DNA from: JAEZFI01 sp044508215
GTDB lineage: Bacteria > Actinomycetota > Acidimicrobiia > Acidimicrobiales > Microtrichaceae
Direction: 5' to 3'
DNA length: 64,000 nt
Assembly (NCBI GenBank): GCA_044508215.1
Contig: JBIQID010000004.1
Location: 1 to 64,000, forward strand
The notes beneath the pieces were generated by a model that saw nothing but the letters and a program-made list of their open reading frames with translations, was not told the origin of the DNA and did not search any database. Shown here one piece after another: positions 43,492 through 51,594 of the stretch. How positions within the stretch are numbered: position 1 is the stretch's first letter; each line of letters opens with the position of its first letter. A program made the position numbers and the translations under genes.

Positions 43492-44358
43492 ATGAGGAAG
43501 TTCGAGCACGATGGTCTGACGGTCGCCTACCGCGACGAGGGCAGCGGCCCGGCCATCGTGATGCTCCACAACGGCGGCACGTCGTCCGCCATCTGGCGGC
43601 AGCAGGTCGACGGGCTCGCCGGGCGGCACCGCGTGGTGGCGGTCGACCTCCCGGGGTTCGGCAGCTCGCCGCGGCCCTCCTCGCCGGCCCGTCTGGCGCA
43701 GATGGTCGACCTGGTGGTCGCGCTGATCCGCTCCGAAGGGCTCGCCCCCGCACTCCTGGTCGGGAACTGCATGGGCACGAACATCGCGGCGGCGGTGGCG
43801 CGGAGCGCCCCTGATCTGGTCACGGGGATCGTGGCCATCAACCCGCTCACCGAGGCGAGCTTCAGCGGCGGCCGCATCGGCCTGCTGCACCGGATGGAGA
43901 GGGTTGCCCCGGCCCCTACCCGCGTGGTGCGGAGGCTGTCCCGGAAGGTGAAGGCACCGAAGCCCGTCGGCACGGCCACGCTGCGGTTCCAGCTGGGCAA
44001 GAAGGGCGTCGCCAAGGGGCTGCACCACGATCCCGAGCTGCTCGCCTGCCAGGTGCGACCCGACCAGCTGCCGGCGCTCGTCGACGTGCTCGACGACATG
44101 GCGGCCTACGGCGACCTCGACCGAGAGGGCGTGCCCGCAGGGACGCCGGTCTGGATCGTGTGGGGCGAGCAGAACCGGGTGCTCTCCCGCCGGAGGGCCG
44201 AGCACCTCGAGGCGGTGATGCACGCAGAGCGCGTCGAGGTGCTCGACGGCTGCGGACACCTGCCGATGCTCGAGGAACCCGACGTGGTGACCGGGCTGAT
44301 CGAAGAGATGGTGGAGCGGACGGCCTCGCAGGTCGAGGCCGGGAAGGACGGACTGTGA
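43492..44358 (+). CDS. Alpha/beta-fold hydrolase with Cys nucleophile
   Basis: 288 residues. HNGGTSSAIW oxyanion loop, VVAVDLPGFGSS strand, nucleophile elbow VGNCMGTN with Cys93 in place of Ser/Asp, and the catalytic His in DGCGHLPMLEEP (H256). The usual acid position after strand 7 reads WGEQNRVLS, with Asn228 where Asp is normal. This makes it different from OleB, the Asp-nucleophile beta-lactone decarboxylase. It may hydrolyse or acyl-transfer an activated ester or thioester. ATG 43492 has GGGGG 6 nt upstream. The stop overlaps the OleC-like gene by 4 bp, so the two products probably act on the same pathway. Confidence 0.85.
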   Translation: MRKFEHDGLTVAYRDEGSGPAIVMLHNGGTSSAIWRQQVDGLAGRHRVVAVDLPGFGSSPRPSSPARLAQMVDLVVALIRSEGLAPALLVGNCMGTNIAAAVARSAPDLVTGIVAINPLTEASFSGGRIGLLHRMERVAPAPTRVVRRLSRKVKAPKPVGTATLRFQLGKKGVAKGLHHDPELLACQVRPDQLPALVDVLDDMAAYGDLDREGVPAGTPVWIVWGEQNRVLSRRRAEHLEAVMHAERVEVLDGCGHLPMLEEPDVVTGLIEEMVERTASQVEAGKDGL

Positions 44359-46046
44359 GCACCACGACCGACACGGTGGACCTGCCGGACCGGATCCTCG
44401 AGATCGCCCGGCGCGAACCCGACCGCGTGGCGCTGGTGCACGTGCGGCGCCCTCTGCTGGGACGCAGCCGCAACCGGACCACTACCTACGCCCAGCTGAG
44501 CCACCGGGCCGAGGCGACCGCCGTCGGGCTCCGCGAGATCGGCGTCCGCGAGGGCACGCTCTGCTCGTTCATGGTGCCCCCCAGCGAGGACGCACTCGTG
44601 CTGGCACTCGCCCTGTGGCGGATCGGCGCGGTGATGGTCGGGATCGAGCCCCACAGCCACGGCTTCACGACCGTCGCCCGATGCCTGAAGCGCGTCGGGC
44701 CCGAGGTCTTCTTCGGTACGCCCGAAGCGCTGATCGGCCAGCGCGCGTACGGGTGGGGACGTGGCACCGTGCGCACCCGGGTGGTGGTCGGAGGGCCGTC
44801 GCTTCCGGGGATCCCCAGCCTCGCCTCGCTCGAGCGGCCCTGGCTCGGCGAGCCCCGTAAGGCCGCCGTGACGGCCGACGACCCAGCCGCCATCGCATAC
44901 ACCACGGGCAGCACCGGCAACCCGAAGCCCACCGTGATGACGCACCGGAACCTCACGTCGATGATCCGGGGCGTGAGCCACCAGTGGGGGCTGTCGCAGC
45001 ACGGCGACGTGGTCGACATGCCGACCTTCCCGATCTTCTGGATCATCGGCCTGTCGCACGGCGGCACGGTGGTGGTGCCGCCGATGAACTTCGCGACCAA
45101 GGGCCCGGGCCACGCCGATCCGGACCTGCTCGTGCGGACGATCCGCGAGCACGGCGTCCGCTCGATGTTCGCCTCACCCGCGCTGCTCACCAACCTCGCC
45201 CGCCACTGCGACGAGAAGGGCATCACCCTGCCGTCGATCCGGCGGATCGTGGCCGGCGGCGCCGAGATCTACGGTCCGCTGTACGCGGCGGTGAAGAAGG
45301 TGATCCCCGAGGGCGAGATGTACTCGAACTACGGGGCCACCGAGGCGCTGCCCGTCTCGGAGATCGCGGGCGAGACCGTGCTGACGGAGACGTGGGCACG
45401 GACCGAGGCCGGTGAGGGCCTCTGCGTCGGCACGCCGCTCGAGGGCGTCGAGGTGAAGGTCGTCGAGATCGACGACGGCCCGATCGCCACGATGGCCGAC
45501 GCACGCGAGGTGGTGCGCGGTGCCATCGGCGAGGTGGTCGTGCGCAGCCCCCACATCAGCGACCGCTACTGGGACCCGGCCGACATGGTCGACAACAAGA
45601 TCGAGGACGGCGACTCCCGCTGGCACCGCCTCGGCGACACCGGCTGGCTCGACGACGACGGGCGCCTCTGGGTGTGCGGGCGTCGGTCGCACCGTGTGCA
45701 GAACGCCGAGCGGACCTGGTTCCCGCTGTGCAGCGAGCCGGTGTTCAACTCGCACCCGGACGTGGCCCGCAGCGCGCTGACGGGGCCGACGCTGGCCGGC
45801 TCGGGCATCGTGCCCGTGGTGTGCATCGAGCTGGAGCCCCACGCTCGTTCGCGGTCAGCACGGGTGGAGCAGGAGCTGCTCGACCTCGCCGACGCCCACG
45901 AGGCCACGAAGGGCATCGACAGGTTCGCCTTCATCGACCAGCTGCCCGTCGACCGCCGGCACAACGCCAAGATCGACCGGCCGGCGCTCGCGAAGCGGGT
46001 CGAGGCCGGTGAGCTGCCGCTCGGCGCAGCTGCTCGGCCGGCCTGA
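44355..46046 (+). CDS. OleC-type AMP-dependent ligase (olefin beta-lactone synthetase-like)
   Basis: 563 residues, ANL superfamily. AMP-binding motif AYTTGSTGNPKPTVMTHRN (about 178-196), PTFPIFWIIGLSHGG, YSNYGATEALPVSEI (about 320), TEAGEGLCVGTPLEGVEV, hinge GDTGWLDDDGRLWVCGRRSH and terminal PVDRRHNAKIDR with the catalytic Lys. The GATEALPVS and RRHNAKI wording is specific to the OleC/fatty-acid-CoA-ligase-like subgroup, whose characterised member converts beta-hydroxy acids to beta-lactones with ATP in olefin synthesis. OleA and OleD partners are not in the window. GTG 44355 overlaps the hydrolase stop. Confidence 0.85.
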   Translation: MSTTTDTVDLPDRILEIARREPDRVALVHVRRPLLGRSRNRTTTYAQLSHRAEATAVGLREIGVREGTLCSFMVPPSEDALVLALALWRIGAVMVGIEPHSHGFTTVARCLKRVGPEVFFGTPEALIGQRAYGWGRGTVRTRVVVGGPSLPGIPSLASLERPWLGEPRKAAVTADDPAAIAYTTGSTGNPKPTVMTHRNLTSMIRGVSHQWGLSQHGDVVDMPTFPIFWIIGLSHGGTVVVPPMNFATKGPGHADPDLLVRTIREHGVRSMFASPALLTNLARHCDEKGITLPSIRRIVAGGAEIYGPLYAAVKKVIPEGEMYSNYGATEALPVSEIAGETVLTETWARTEAGEGLCVGTPLEGVEVKVVEIDDGPIATMADAREVVRGAIGEVVVRSPHISDRYWDPADMVDNKIEDGDSRWHRLGDTGWLDDDGRLWVCGRRSHRVQNAERTWFPLCSEPVFNSHPDVARSALTGPTLAGSGIVPVVCIELEPHARSRSARVEQELLDLADAHEATKGIDRFAFIDQLPVDRRHNAKIDRPALAKRVEAGELPLGAAARPA

Positions 46047-46069
46047 CCGGCCTGACCGCGGGTCGGGCC
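46040..46069. terminator. Hairpin and tandem stop repeat after the OleC-like gene
   Basis: GGCCTGACC occurs twice in tandem (46040-46048, 46049-46057); both copies place TGA in frame. The second copy folds with GGTCGGGCC (46061-46069) around GCG, one G-U pair included. A further stem GAACCT-TCCC-AGGTTC (46087-46102) lies before the convergent MMPL stop. Confidence 0.55.
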
Positions 46070-46100
46070 GACCGGCGGGTCCGGCCGAACCTTCCCAGGT

Positions 46101-48335
46101 TCAGTGGGCGCCTGCGGGCTCCCGCTCCGGCTCGGGGTCGGCGTCGCCCTCGTCCACCGTGGCCGGCGCCGGCGCTGAGTGGTCGAGCTCCTCGATCAGG
46201 TGCTCGCCCTCCACGTCGAGGTTCGGCAGCAGCCGGTCCAGCCATCCGGGCAACCACCACGCCCGGTCGCCGAAGAGCGCCATCACGGCCGGCACGATCA
46301 TCATCCGGACGACGGTGGCGTCGAGCAGCACCGCCACCGAGAAGCCGAGCCCCATCATCTTGATGATCGGGTCGTCCCCCAGGATGAAGCTCGCGAAGAC
46401 GCTGATCATGATCAGCGCCGCGGCGGTGATCACCCGGGCTGAGCTGGTGAGGCCGCTCACCACGCTCGGGCGCGCCTGGGCGGTGCGCACGTAGTCCTCG
46501 CGCACCCTCGACAGGATGAAGACCTCGTAGTCCATCGAGAGGCCGAAGAGGATCGCGAACATCAGCATCGGGAGGAAGCTGATGATCGGGATCGAGTCCT
46601 CGACCCCGACGAGTCCGGCGAGCCACCCCCACTGGAAGATGGCCACGACCACGCCGAACGCGCTGGCGATGCTCAACAGGATCGCCACGGCGGCCTTCAG
46701 CGGCACGACGATGGAGCGGAACACCACGAGCAGCAGGATCGTGGTGAGGCCGATCACGATCGCCATGAAGACGGGGAGCGCTGCGGCCATCTTGTCGGCC
46801 ATGTCGATCAGCACGGCGGTCGTGCCGGTGAGCGCCACCTGCGCGCCCGTCTCCTCGCCGAGCTGGGGGAGCACGTCGTCGCGCAGCCGGTGGACGAGGT
46901 CCTCGGTCTCCTGGGCGGCGGGGGAGGTGAGCGGGATGATCGGGAGGATGGCGGTGTCGCCCGAGTCGTTCGCGACCACCTCGCCCACGTGCATCACGCC
47001 GGGGTCGGAGCCGACCGCCTCGGCGATGCGGTCGACCGCGTCGCCGTCCGGCGCGCCGCTCAGGTCGATCACCGCCGACATCGGACCGTTGAAGCCCGGG
47101 CCGAACCCGCGCGCCAGGAGGTCGTAGGCCTGGCGGCGGGTGGTGGACGACGGGGCGGTGCCGGCGTCCGGCATGCCGAGGCGCATGTCGAGCGCGGGCA
47201 CGGCGAGCAGCAGCATGAGGGCGAGGCCGCCGACCAGCGCTGCGGCGGGCCGGGCGATCACGCCGCGGGCCCAGCGGGCGCTGAGCGTGCGAGCCGCCTC
47301 CTCCGCCGAGCCGGTGCGGGTGCGGCCGATGCGCCAGCGGTCGATGCTCTCGCCGGCGAACCCGAGGAGGGCGGGCAGCAAGGTGACGGCGATGAGCACC
47401 GCGAGCAGCACCGTGAAGGCCGCGCCGAGGCCCATGACGGTGAGGAACGGGATGCCGATCACGGCGAGCGCAGCGAGGGCGATCACCACGGTGACGCCCG
47501 CGAACACCACGGCCCCGCCGGCAGTCGCGTTGGCGCGTGCGGCCGCCTCCTCCACCGAGTGGCCCTCGGAGAGGTTCTGGCGGTGTCGCGTGACGATGAA
47601 CAGCGCGTAGTCGATGCCGACGGCGAGGCCGATCATCGTGGCGAGGATCGGCGCGGTGGAGGACAGCTCGGTGAAGCCGGCGAGGATCGTGATGCCGCTG
47701 AGGCCCACGCCCACGCCGATGAGCGCGGAGGCCAGCGGGAGGCCCATCGCCACGACGGAGCCGAAGGAGAGGAGCAGCACGATCACCGCCACGGTGAGGC
47801 CGACCAGCTCGGAGGTGTGGCCCATCTCCTCCTGCTGCTGGACGTCGCCGCCCAGCTCGACCTGCAGGTCCGGGTGGTCGCTCTCGTGGGCGGCCTCGGT
47901 GAGGGCCTCGATGTCCTCGACGGGGATCTCGAGCGCGGTCTTCGCGTAGTGCACGTCGGCGAACGCCACAGTGAGGTCCTGCGAGATGGTCTGGCCCTCG
48001 AACGGGCTGACCACCGCGACGACGCCCGGAGATCCGGCCAGCCGCTCGAGCGTCTCGTCGATCTCGGCACGGATCTCGTCGTCGGTGATCGAGGCACCGT
48101 CGTGGGTCGCGAACACCACCCGGGCCGACGAACCGGACTGCGACGGGAACCGCTCGGCGAGGAGGTCCCACGCACGCTGCGACTCGGTGCCGGGGATGTT
48201 GAACTCGTCGCTCGTGGGACCGCCGATCGAGCCGGCGAGGATCCCCGCCAGGAGGAAGAGGCCGACCCAGGTGGCGAGCACGAGCCTGCGTCGGCGCACG
48301 GCGACGTGCCCCAACCGGTAGAGGAGCTTGGACAT
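46101..48335 (-). CDS. MMPL-family RND transporter
   Basis: 744 residues, about twelve helices with two large exterior loops. Each half has the proton-relay helix: GLAVGIDYALFIVTRHRQNL in the first and FGLSMDYEVFILSRVRED in the second (the conserved Asp-Tyr). In actinobacteria MMPL proteins export lipids, glycolipids and siderophores. It converges on the OleC-like operon with a 54-bp gap, making it a candidate exporter for that product, although it is transcribed separately. ATG 48335 is used since the helical start MSKLLYRLGHVAVRRRR is typical; AAGGA lies about 8 nt before it. The acidic C-terminal tail is cytoplasmic. Confidence 0.92.
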   Translation of the reverse strand: MSKLLYRLGHVAVRRRRLVLATWVGLFLLAGILAGSIGGPTSDEFNIPGTESQRAWDLLAERFPSQSGSSARVVFATHDGASITDDEIRAEIDETLERLAGSPGVVAVVSPFEGQTISQDLTVAFADVHYAKTALEIPVEDIEALTEAAHESDHPDLQVELGGDVQQQEEMGHTSELVGLTVAVIVLLLSFGSVVAMGLPLASALIGVGVGLSGITILAGFTELSSTAPILATMIGLAVGIDYALFIVTRHRQNLSEGHSVEEAAARANATAGGAVVFAGVTVVIALAALAVIGIPFLTVMGLGAAFTVLLAVLIAVTLLPALLGFAGESIDRWRIGRTRTGSAEEAARTLSARWARGVIARPAAALVGGLALMLLLAVPALDMRLGMPDAGTAPSSTTRRQAYDLLARGFGPGFNGPMSAVIDLSGAPDGDAVDRIAEAVGSDPGVMHVGEVVANDSGDTAILPIIPLTSPAAQETEDLVHRLRDDVLPQLGEETGAQVALTGTTAVLIDMADKMAAALPVFMAIVIGLTTILLLVVFRSIVVPLKAAVAILLSIASAFGVVVAIFQWGWLAGLVGVEDSIPIISFLPMLMFAILFGLSMDYEVFILSRVREDYVRTAQARPSVVSGLTSSARVITAAALIMISVFASFILGDDPIIKMMGLGFSVAVLLDATVVRMMIVPAVMALFGDRAWWLPGWLDRLLPNLDVEGEHLIEELDHSAPAPATVDEGDADPEPEREPAGAH

Positions 48336-48443
48336 CGGGGGGATCCTTCTGAATGGGGGGTGCGCCCGATCCTCCAGGGCCGTGCGCCGCACGGAGGGTA
48401 CCGAACGGAGCCTGCTGCGCACCTCCTGGGCCGCCCAGGCGCG

Positions 48444-48489
48444 GCGACGGCCCGAACCCCGTGTGGGGCCCGGGCCGTGGAGCCGTCGC
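48444..48489 (-). terminator. Nested hairpin terminator of the DUF4397 gene
   Basis: ACGGCCCG (48447-48454) pairs with CGGGCCGT (48471-48478); inside, CCCC-GTGT-GGGG (48457-48468). An outer pairing GCGACGGC / GCCGTCGC (48444-48451, 48482-48489) competes with the first. Located just after the DUF4397 stop on the minus strand; no T-run. Confidence 0.55.
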
Positions 48490-48497
48490 GCGTCAGG

Positions 48498-49211
48498 TCA
48501 GAGTCGGATCGTGGAGGAGATGGTCTGCAGCGTGCCGCTCCCCGGATCGCCGACCACGTACACGTTGGTGAGCGTGCGGGCCGCGACCTTCACGCCGTCG
48601 AGCGAGAGCACATCCGTCGTCGTGCCGGCGAGGCGCACGTCGGCCGTGTACGACAGGAACGAGGGCACCACGAGAGCCGCCTGCGCGCCGTTCTCGGCGC
48701 CGCGGACCGCAGTGGCCTTCAGGAACGGGAGCCACCGGCTCAGCGGGTAGAGACCGAGCGCCACGTCGACCGCAGGTGCAGCGGCGGCGTGATGCAGCGC
48801 CAGGCGGCCCGTGAGCGGGAACGTCTGCGAGACGTCGTTGGCGAACACGTTCAGACCGATCGTCCCGGCCGGGTCGACGTAGCTGGCGACCACCGAGAAG
48901 TTGCCGCCACCGGGGACGGCCACGTCCTGTTGGATCGCAGTGGTGTCGGTGCCGGCCAGCTTGACCTCGATGTCGTAGGTGGCGGCCGGGAGCGTGAGCG
49001 GGCCGACGGTCTGCCCGAAGGCGAAGTCGGTCAACACCCTCGCTCCGTCGACGTACACGTCGACCTTGGTGCCGGCGTCGTCGAGGGGCAGGCCGTGGGT
49101 CACCCACACCTTCGAGGTGGGGGCGGTGTCCGCTCCCGCGGGGGTCAGCGTGCCGAACACGCCGATCACGACCGCCACGAGGGCGGCGAGGACGAACCTT
49201 GATCTCTTCAT
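48498..49211 (-). CDS. Secreted DUF4397-domain protein
   Basis: 237 residues. Signal peptide (LAALVAVVIGVFGTLTPAGA) then a DUF4397 domain of beta strands (KVWVTHGLPLDDAGTKVDVYVDG, LPAATYDIEVKLAGT) and a second, related half. These are extracellular proteins of unknown function, often near sigma/anti-sigma genes. ATG 49211 has a GGAG ribosome-binding site. It lies directly downstream of the sigma-factor gene with 136 bp between, so it may be part of its regulon. Confidence 0.82.
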   Translation of the reverse strand: MKRSRFVLAALVAVVIGVFGTLTPAGADTAPTSKVWVTHGLPLDDAGTKVDVYVDGARVLTDFAFGQTVGPLTLPAATYDIEVKLAGTDTTAIQQDVAVPGGGNFSVVASYVDPAGTIGLNVFANDVSQTFPLTGRLALHHAAAAPAVDVALGLYPLSRWLPFLKATAVRGAENGAQAALVVPSFLSYTADVRLAGTTTDVLSLDGVKVAARTLTNVYVVGDPGSGTLQTISSTIRL

Positions 49212-49300
49212 GGGGGCTCCTTGGGGTCGAGCAGGGATTCGAAGCGCACTTCGGTGCCGGGCCCGCCCGCGGATGCAGCTGGTTCCAGGATTCTCCGTTG

Positions 49301-49329
49301 CGCCGCCGGCGCGACTCGCCGCCGGCGCG
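49301..49329. repeat. Direct 13-bp repeat of CGCCGCCGGCGCG
   Basis: CGCCGCCGGCGCG at 49301-49313 and again at 49317-49329 (period 16), each with the palindromic core GCCGGC. It sits 19 bp beyond the sigma gene stop and could fold as a terminator or mark a DNA-binding site. Confidence 0.5.
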
Positions 49330-49347
49330 GTGCTCGGCCGGTGACGC

Positions 49348-49917
49348 TCAGGAAGAGACGGCGTCGTCGAAGCTCTGCAGGTGGCGGCGCATCCGTTCCA
49401 GCCCACGGCGGATGTCGCTCTTCACGGTGCCGAGCGGGACGTCGCACCGCTCGGCGATCTGTGCGTGGGTGAGGTCCTCGAGGAACGCCAGGCCCACGAT
49501 CGTGCGCACCCGTTCCGGTAGTGCCGACAGGGCCTCCGCCAGCAGCATCCGCTCGGCGATCGCCGCGAGCTCGGCATCGTCGCCCGCCGACGCTGGAGAG
49601 GAGGACGCGGTCGGATCGGCGACCGGCACGGGTGCGCGGCCATCGGCGCGCATCACGTCGATCAGCTTGAAGCGGGCGATGCCGAGCAGCCAGCCCTCGA
49701 GCGTGCCGACCTCGGGCCGGTAGCGATCACGTGACCGCCACGCTGCGATGAACGTCTCCTGCGTGGCGTCCGCAGCGCGCTCGGCGTCCAGCGATCGGCG
49801 GCAGTAGGAGAAGACCAGGGTGCCGTGCGCGGCGTAGACGGCTTCGAGCGAGCCCTGGTCGCCGCAGACGAACCGTTGCGCCAGATCGGCGTCGGTCGTC
49901 TCCGACCTCTCCGACAT
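49348..49917 (-). CDS. ECF-type RNA polymerase sigma factor
   Basis: 189 residues with sigma region 2 (AADATQETFIAAWRSRDRYRPEVGTLEGWLLGIARFKLIDVMR) and region 4 (LPERVRTIVGLAFLEDLTHAQIAERCDVPLGTVKSDIRRGLERMR). It redirects RNA polymerase to a small regulon. ATG 49917 is chosen over the in-frame ATG/GTG at 49935 because TAGCGT (49930-49925) ends 7 nt before it. No zinc-binding anti-sigma gene follows; instead a PAS-like protein is divergent. A long inverted repeat overlaps the promoter. Confidence 0.92.
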   Translation of the reverse strand: MSERSETTDADLAQRFVCGDQGSLEAVYAAHGTLVFSYCRRSLDAERAADATQETFIAAWRSRDRYRPEVGTLEGWLLGIARFKLIDVMRADGRAPVPVADPTASSSPASAGDDAELAAIAERMLLAEALSALPERVRTIVGLAFLEDLTHAQIAERCDVPLGTVKSDIRRGLERMRRHLQSFDDAVSS

Positions 49918-49919
49918 CG

Positions 49920-49958
49920 CCGGAACGCTAACCACCAGGGCGGGGTCGGGCGTTCCGG
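49920..49958. promoter_or_regulatory. Inverted repeat over the sigma-factor promoter
   Basis: CCGGAACGC (49920-49928) and GCGTTCCGG (49950-49958) form a perfect 9-bp inverted repeat with a 21-bp gap. The left arm overlaps the start region and part of the -10 of the sigma gene. Each arm contains GGAAC, the core of ECF -35 elements, in opposite orientation. Confidence 0.5.
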
Positions 49959-50035
49959 ACGGCTACAGGGGCGAAGTGCATCCATCGAGCAGTTCGGCGC
50001 CGAAGTAACGTCGCAAGGACCACCCGGGAGATCAG

Positions 50036-50767
50036 ATGCGCGAAGCAGCATCAGACGACGAGATCGCAGCTTCCGAGCTCGCCCGCCTCCGTCGGGCCGC
50101 GGCGGCGCTCGGCCCCGAGGACTTCGAGCGGTTGGAGCCGCCGGGACGCGTGTGGGACCGGATCGTCACGGCCGTCGGCGCGACGGGTGAGACGACGACC
50201 ACCGTCGAGTACGTCGTCGACGCCGACGATGTCGTCGTGGCCGTCGGGGGCGCCTGGGCCCAGTTCGCCACGGAGAACCAGGCGGAGGGGTTGACCGAGG
50301 GCTGGCGGGGCCGCCGGTTGTGGGACAGCGTGGGCGACGACGACCTGCGCGACGTGTGGCGGCTGCTCGTCTCGACGGTCCGCTCCCGTCGAGCCGACCT
50401 GACCGTGCCGTTCCGCTGCGACGCTCCCCGAGCTCGACGCTGGTTCGAGATGACGGTGAGCGTCGACGAGCACGACCACGTCCGCTTCCGATCAGCGCTC
50501 GTCCGTGAGGAACCGCGATCGCCGGTGGCGTTGCTGGACCGAGGCGCCGAACGCGACCCGGAGCTGGAACCGGTGGCCGTGTGCAGCTGGTGCGCACGCG
50601 GGTCGCTCGACGGCACGTGGCGGGACCTCGACCAGCTCGTCGCCGAGTCCGGGCTCCTCGCGCAGGTCCCCCTGCCGACGGTGTCCTACGGGATCTGCGC
50701 GAGCTGCCGGGACCGGATGTCCGGCGAACTCCTCGTGGACGGCCCCGGTGGCCGGCGTGGCGAGTAG
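50036..50767 (+). CDS. PAS-like protein with C-terminal zinc-ribbon
   Basis: 243 residues, soluble. Residues about 50-165 read like a PAS domain (VEYVVDADDVVVAVGGAWAQFATENQ, GRRLWDSVGDDDLRDVWRLLVSTVRS, RRWFEMTVS). The C-terminal quarter has CSWCARG and GICASCRDR, two CxxC pairs about 40 residues apart that could hold zinc. Divergent from the sigma gene with 118 bp between, it is a good candidate for a sensor or regulator of that sigma factor; no anti-sigma motif is recognised. GGGAG about 7 nt before ATG 50036 is the ribosome-binding site. A TAACGT lies about 26 bp upstream. Confidence 0.75.
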   Translation: MREAASDDEIAASELARLRRAAAALGPEDFERLEPPGRVWDRIVTAVGATGETTTTVEYVVDADDVVVAVGGAWAQFATENQAEGLTEGWRGRRLWDSVGDDDLRDVWRLLVSTVRSRRADLTVPFRCDAPRARRWFEMTVSVDEHDHVRFRSALVREEPRSPVALLDRGAERDPELEPVAVCSWCARGSLDGTWRDLDQLVAESGLLAQVPLPTVSYGICASCRDRMSGELLVDGPGGRRGE

Positions 50768-50828
50768 GCGGTCCGGGGCGGCATCCACGCAAGGTTCAGC
50801 CCTCACGGGGTAGAAAGGCGCTGGCCGA

Positions 50829-50892
50829 CGTGACGTCGGTCACGGACGTCCGCGACCGGGCGTGCCGACACCGTCCGGAGGCGCAGCCTCCG
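50829..50892 (+). ncRNA. Structured 5' leader of the small lipoprotein gene
   Basis: Two hairpins: CGTGAC-GTCG-GTCACG (50829-50844) and CGGAGGC-GCA-GCCTCCG (50876-50892), the latter ending 4 nt before the AGAGAGGG ribosome-binding site. Could terminate readthrough or modulate translation; no known riboswitch class is recognised. Confidence 0.3.
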
Positions 50893-50909
50893 TCAGAGAG
50901 GGAATCCCA

Positions 50910-51449
50910 GTGCAGACCCAGATGAGCCAGTCCACATCCCGCCGCCGCTTGCCCCGTCGAGGACCCCTGGTCGCGCTCACGGCAGTGATCGCCATCGTCG
51001 GCGGCGCCTGCACGCCGTCACCCAGCGGCGGCTTCGACATCGGGGTGGGCGGCACCCTCCCGCTGCCGCCGATCGTCGTCGCACCTGCGTTCCAGGGCGG
51101 TGACGTCCTCGGCTGCCAGATCGGGTTCAACACGCCCGGCATCAACATCACGGGCGCGACGGCGACCATCCCGGCGATCAACGTGAACCCGGGCGCCGGC
51201 ACCGTCGGGGTCCCGAACATCACGGTGAACCTGCCGGCGATCCAGGTCCAGCTGCCGTCGCTCGTGACGTGCCTGGGCAACCTCGACCTGGGGACGATCA
51301 GCTTGCCGGCGAGCGTGGCGGCGAGCGGTGTCCTGAACCTCGGGGCGGGTCAGCTGGTGATCAACGCCACCGTCACGATCCCGTTCGAGATCCTGGGGGC
51401 GCAGTTCCCGATCAACATCCCGATCGGCCCGATCGTGGTGCAGCTCTAG
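50910..51449 (+). CDS. Small beta-rich lipoprotein
   Basis: 179 residues from GTG 50910 (ATG 50922 possible). Basic N-region, hydrophobic helix and lipobox GGAC (Cys about 34), then short hydrophobic strands rich in Ile, Pro and Asn (PGINITGATATIPAINV, PNITVNLPAIQVQLPS, LVINATVTIPFEI). Two Cys may form a disulfide. No family recognised. The repetitive strand pattern recalls the larger lipoprotein at 36950, but no direct homology is claimed. Confidence 0.7.
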   Translation: MQTQMSQSTSRRRLPRRGPLVALTAVIAIVGGACTPSPSGGFDIGVGGTLPLPPIVVAPAFQGGDVLGCQIGFNTPGINITGATATIPAINVNPGAGTVGVPNITVNLPAIQVQLPSLVTCLGNLDLGTISLPASVAASGVLNLGAGQLVINATVTIPFEILGAQFPINIPIGPIVVQL

Positions 51450-51494
51450 CCATCAGCCCCGACCCGGGGAGCGCCTGCTCCTCACCGTCGATGG

Positions 51495-51550
51495 GGGCCC
51501 ACCTCCGCCCGGGCGTCGAGCCAGCCTCGACGCCCGACGGGGGTGGGCCC
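51495..51550. terminator. Large two-stem hairpin
   Basis: Outer stem GGGCCCACC (51495-51503) / GGTGGGCCC (51542-51550), inner stem GGGCGTCGAG (51511-51520) / CTCGACGCCC (51526-51535) with a 5-nt loop; both perfect. Located between the lipoprotein stop and the SCO6745-type gene. No T-run. Confidence 0.6.
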
Positions 51551-51594
51551 TCGGCGCGTCGGAACCCCGGTCGACGAGGTCGCCGAGGTCGACG

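Noticed and set aside
43492..44358. Assignment as OleB
   Set aside because: OleB is a haloalkane-dehalogenase-type enzyme with an Asp nucleophile; here the elbow is GNCMG with Cys.
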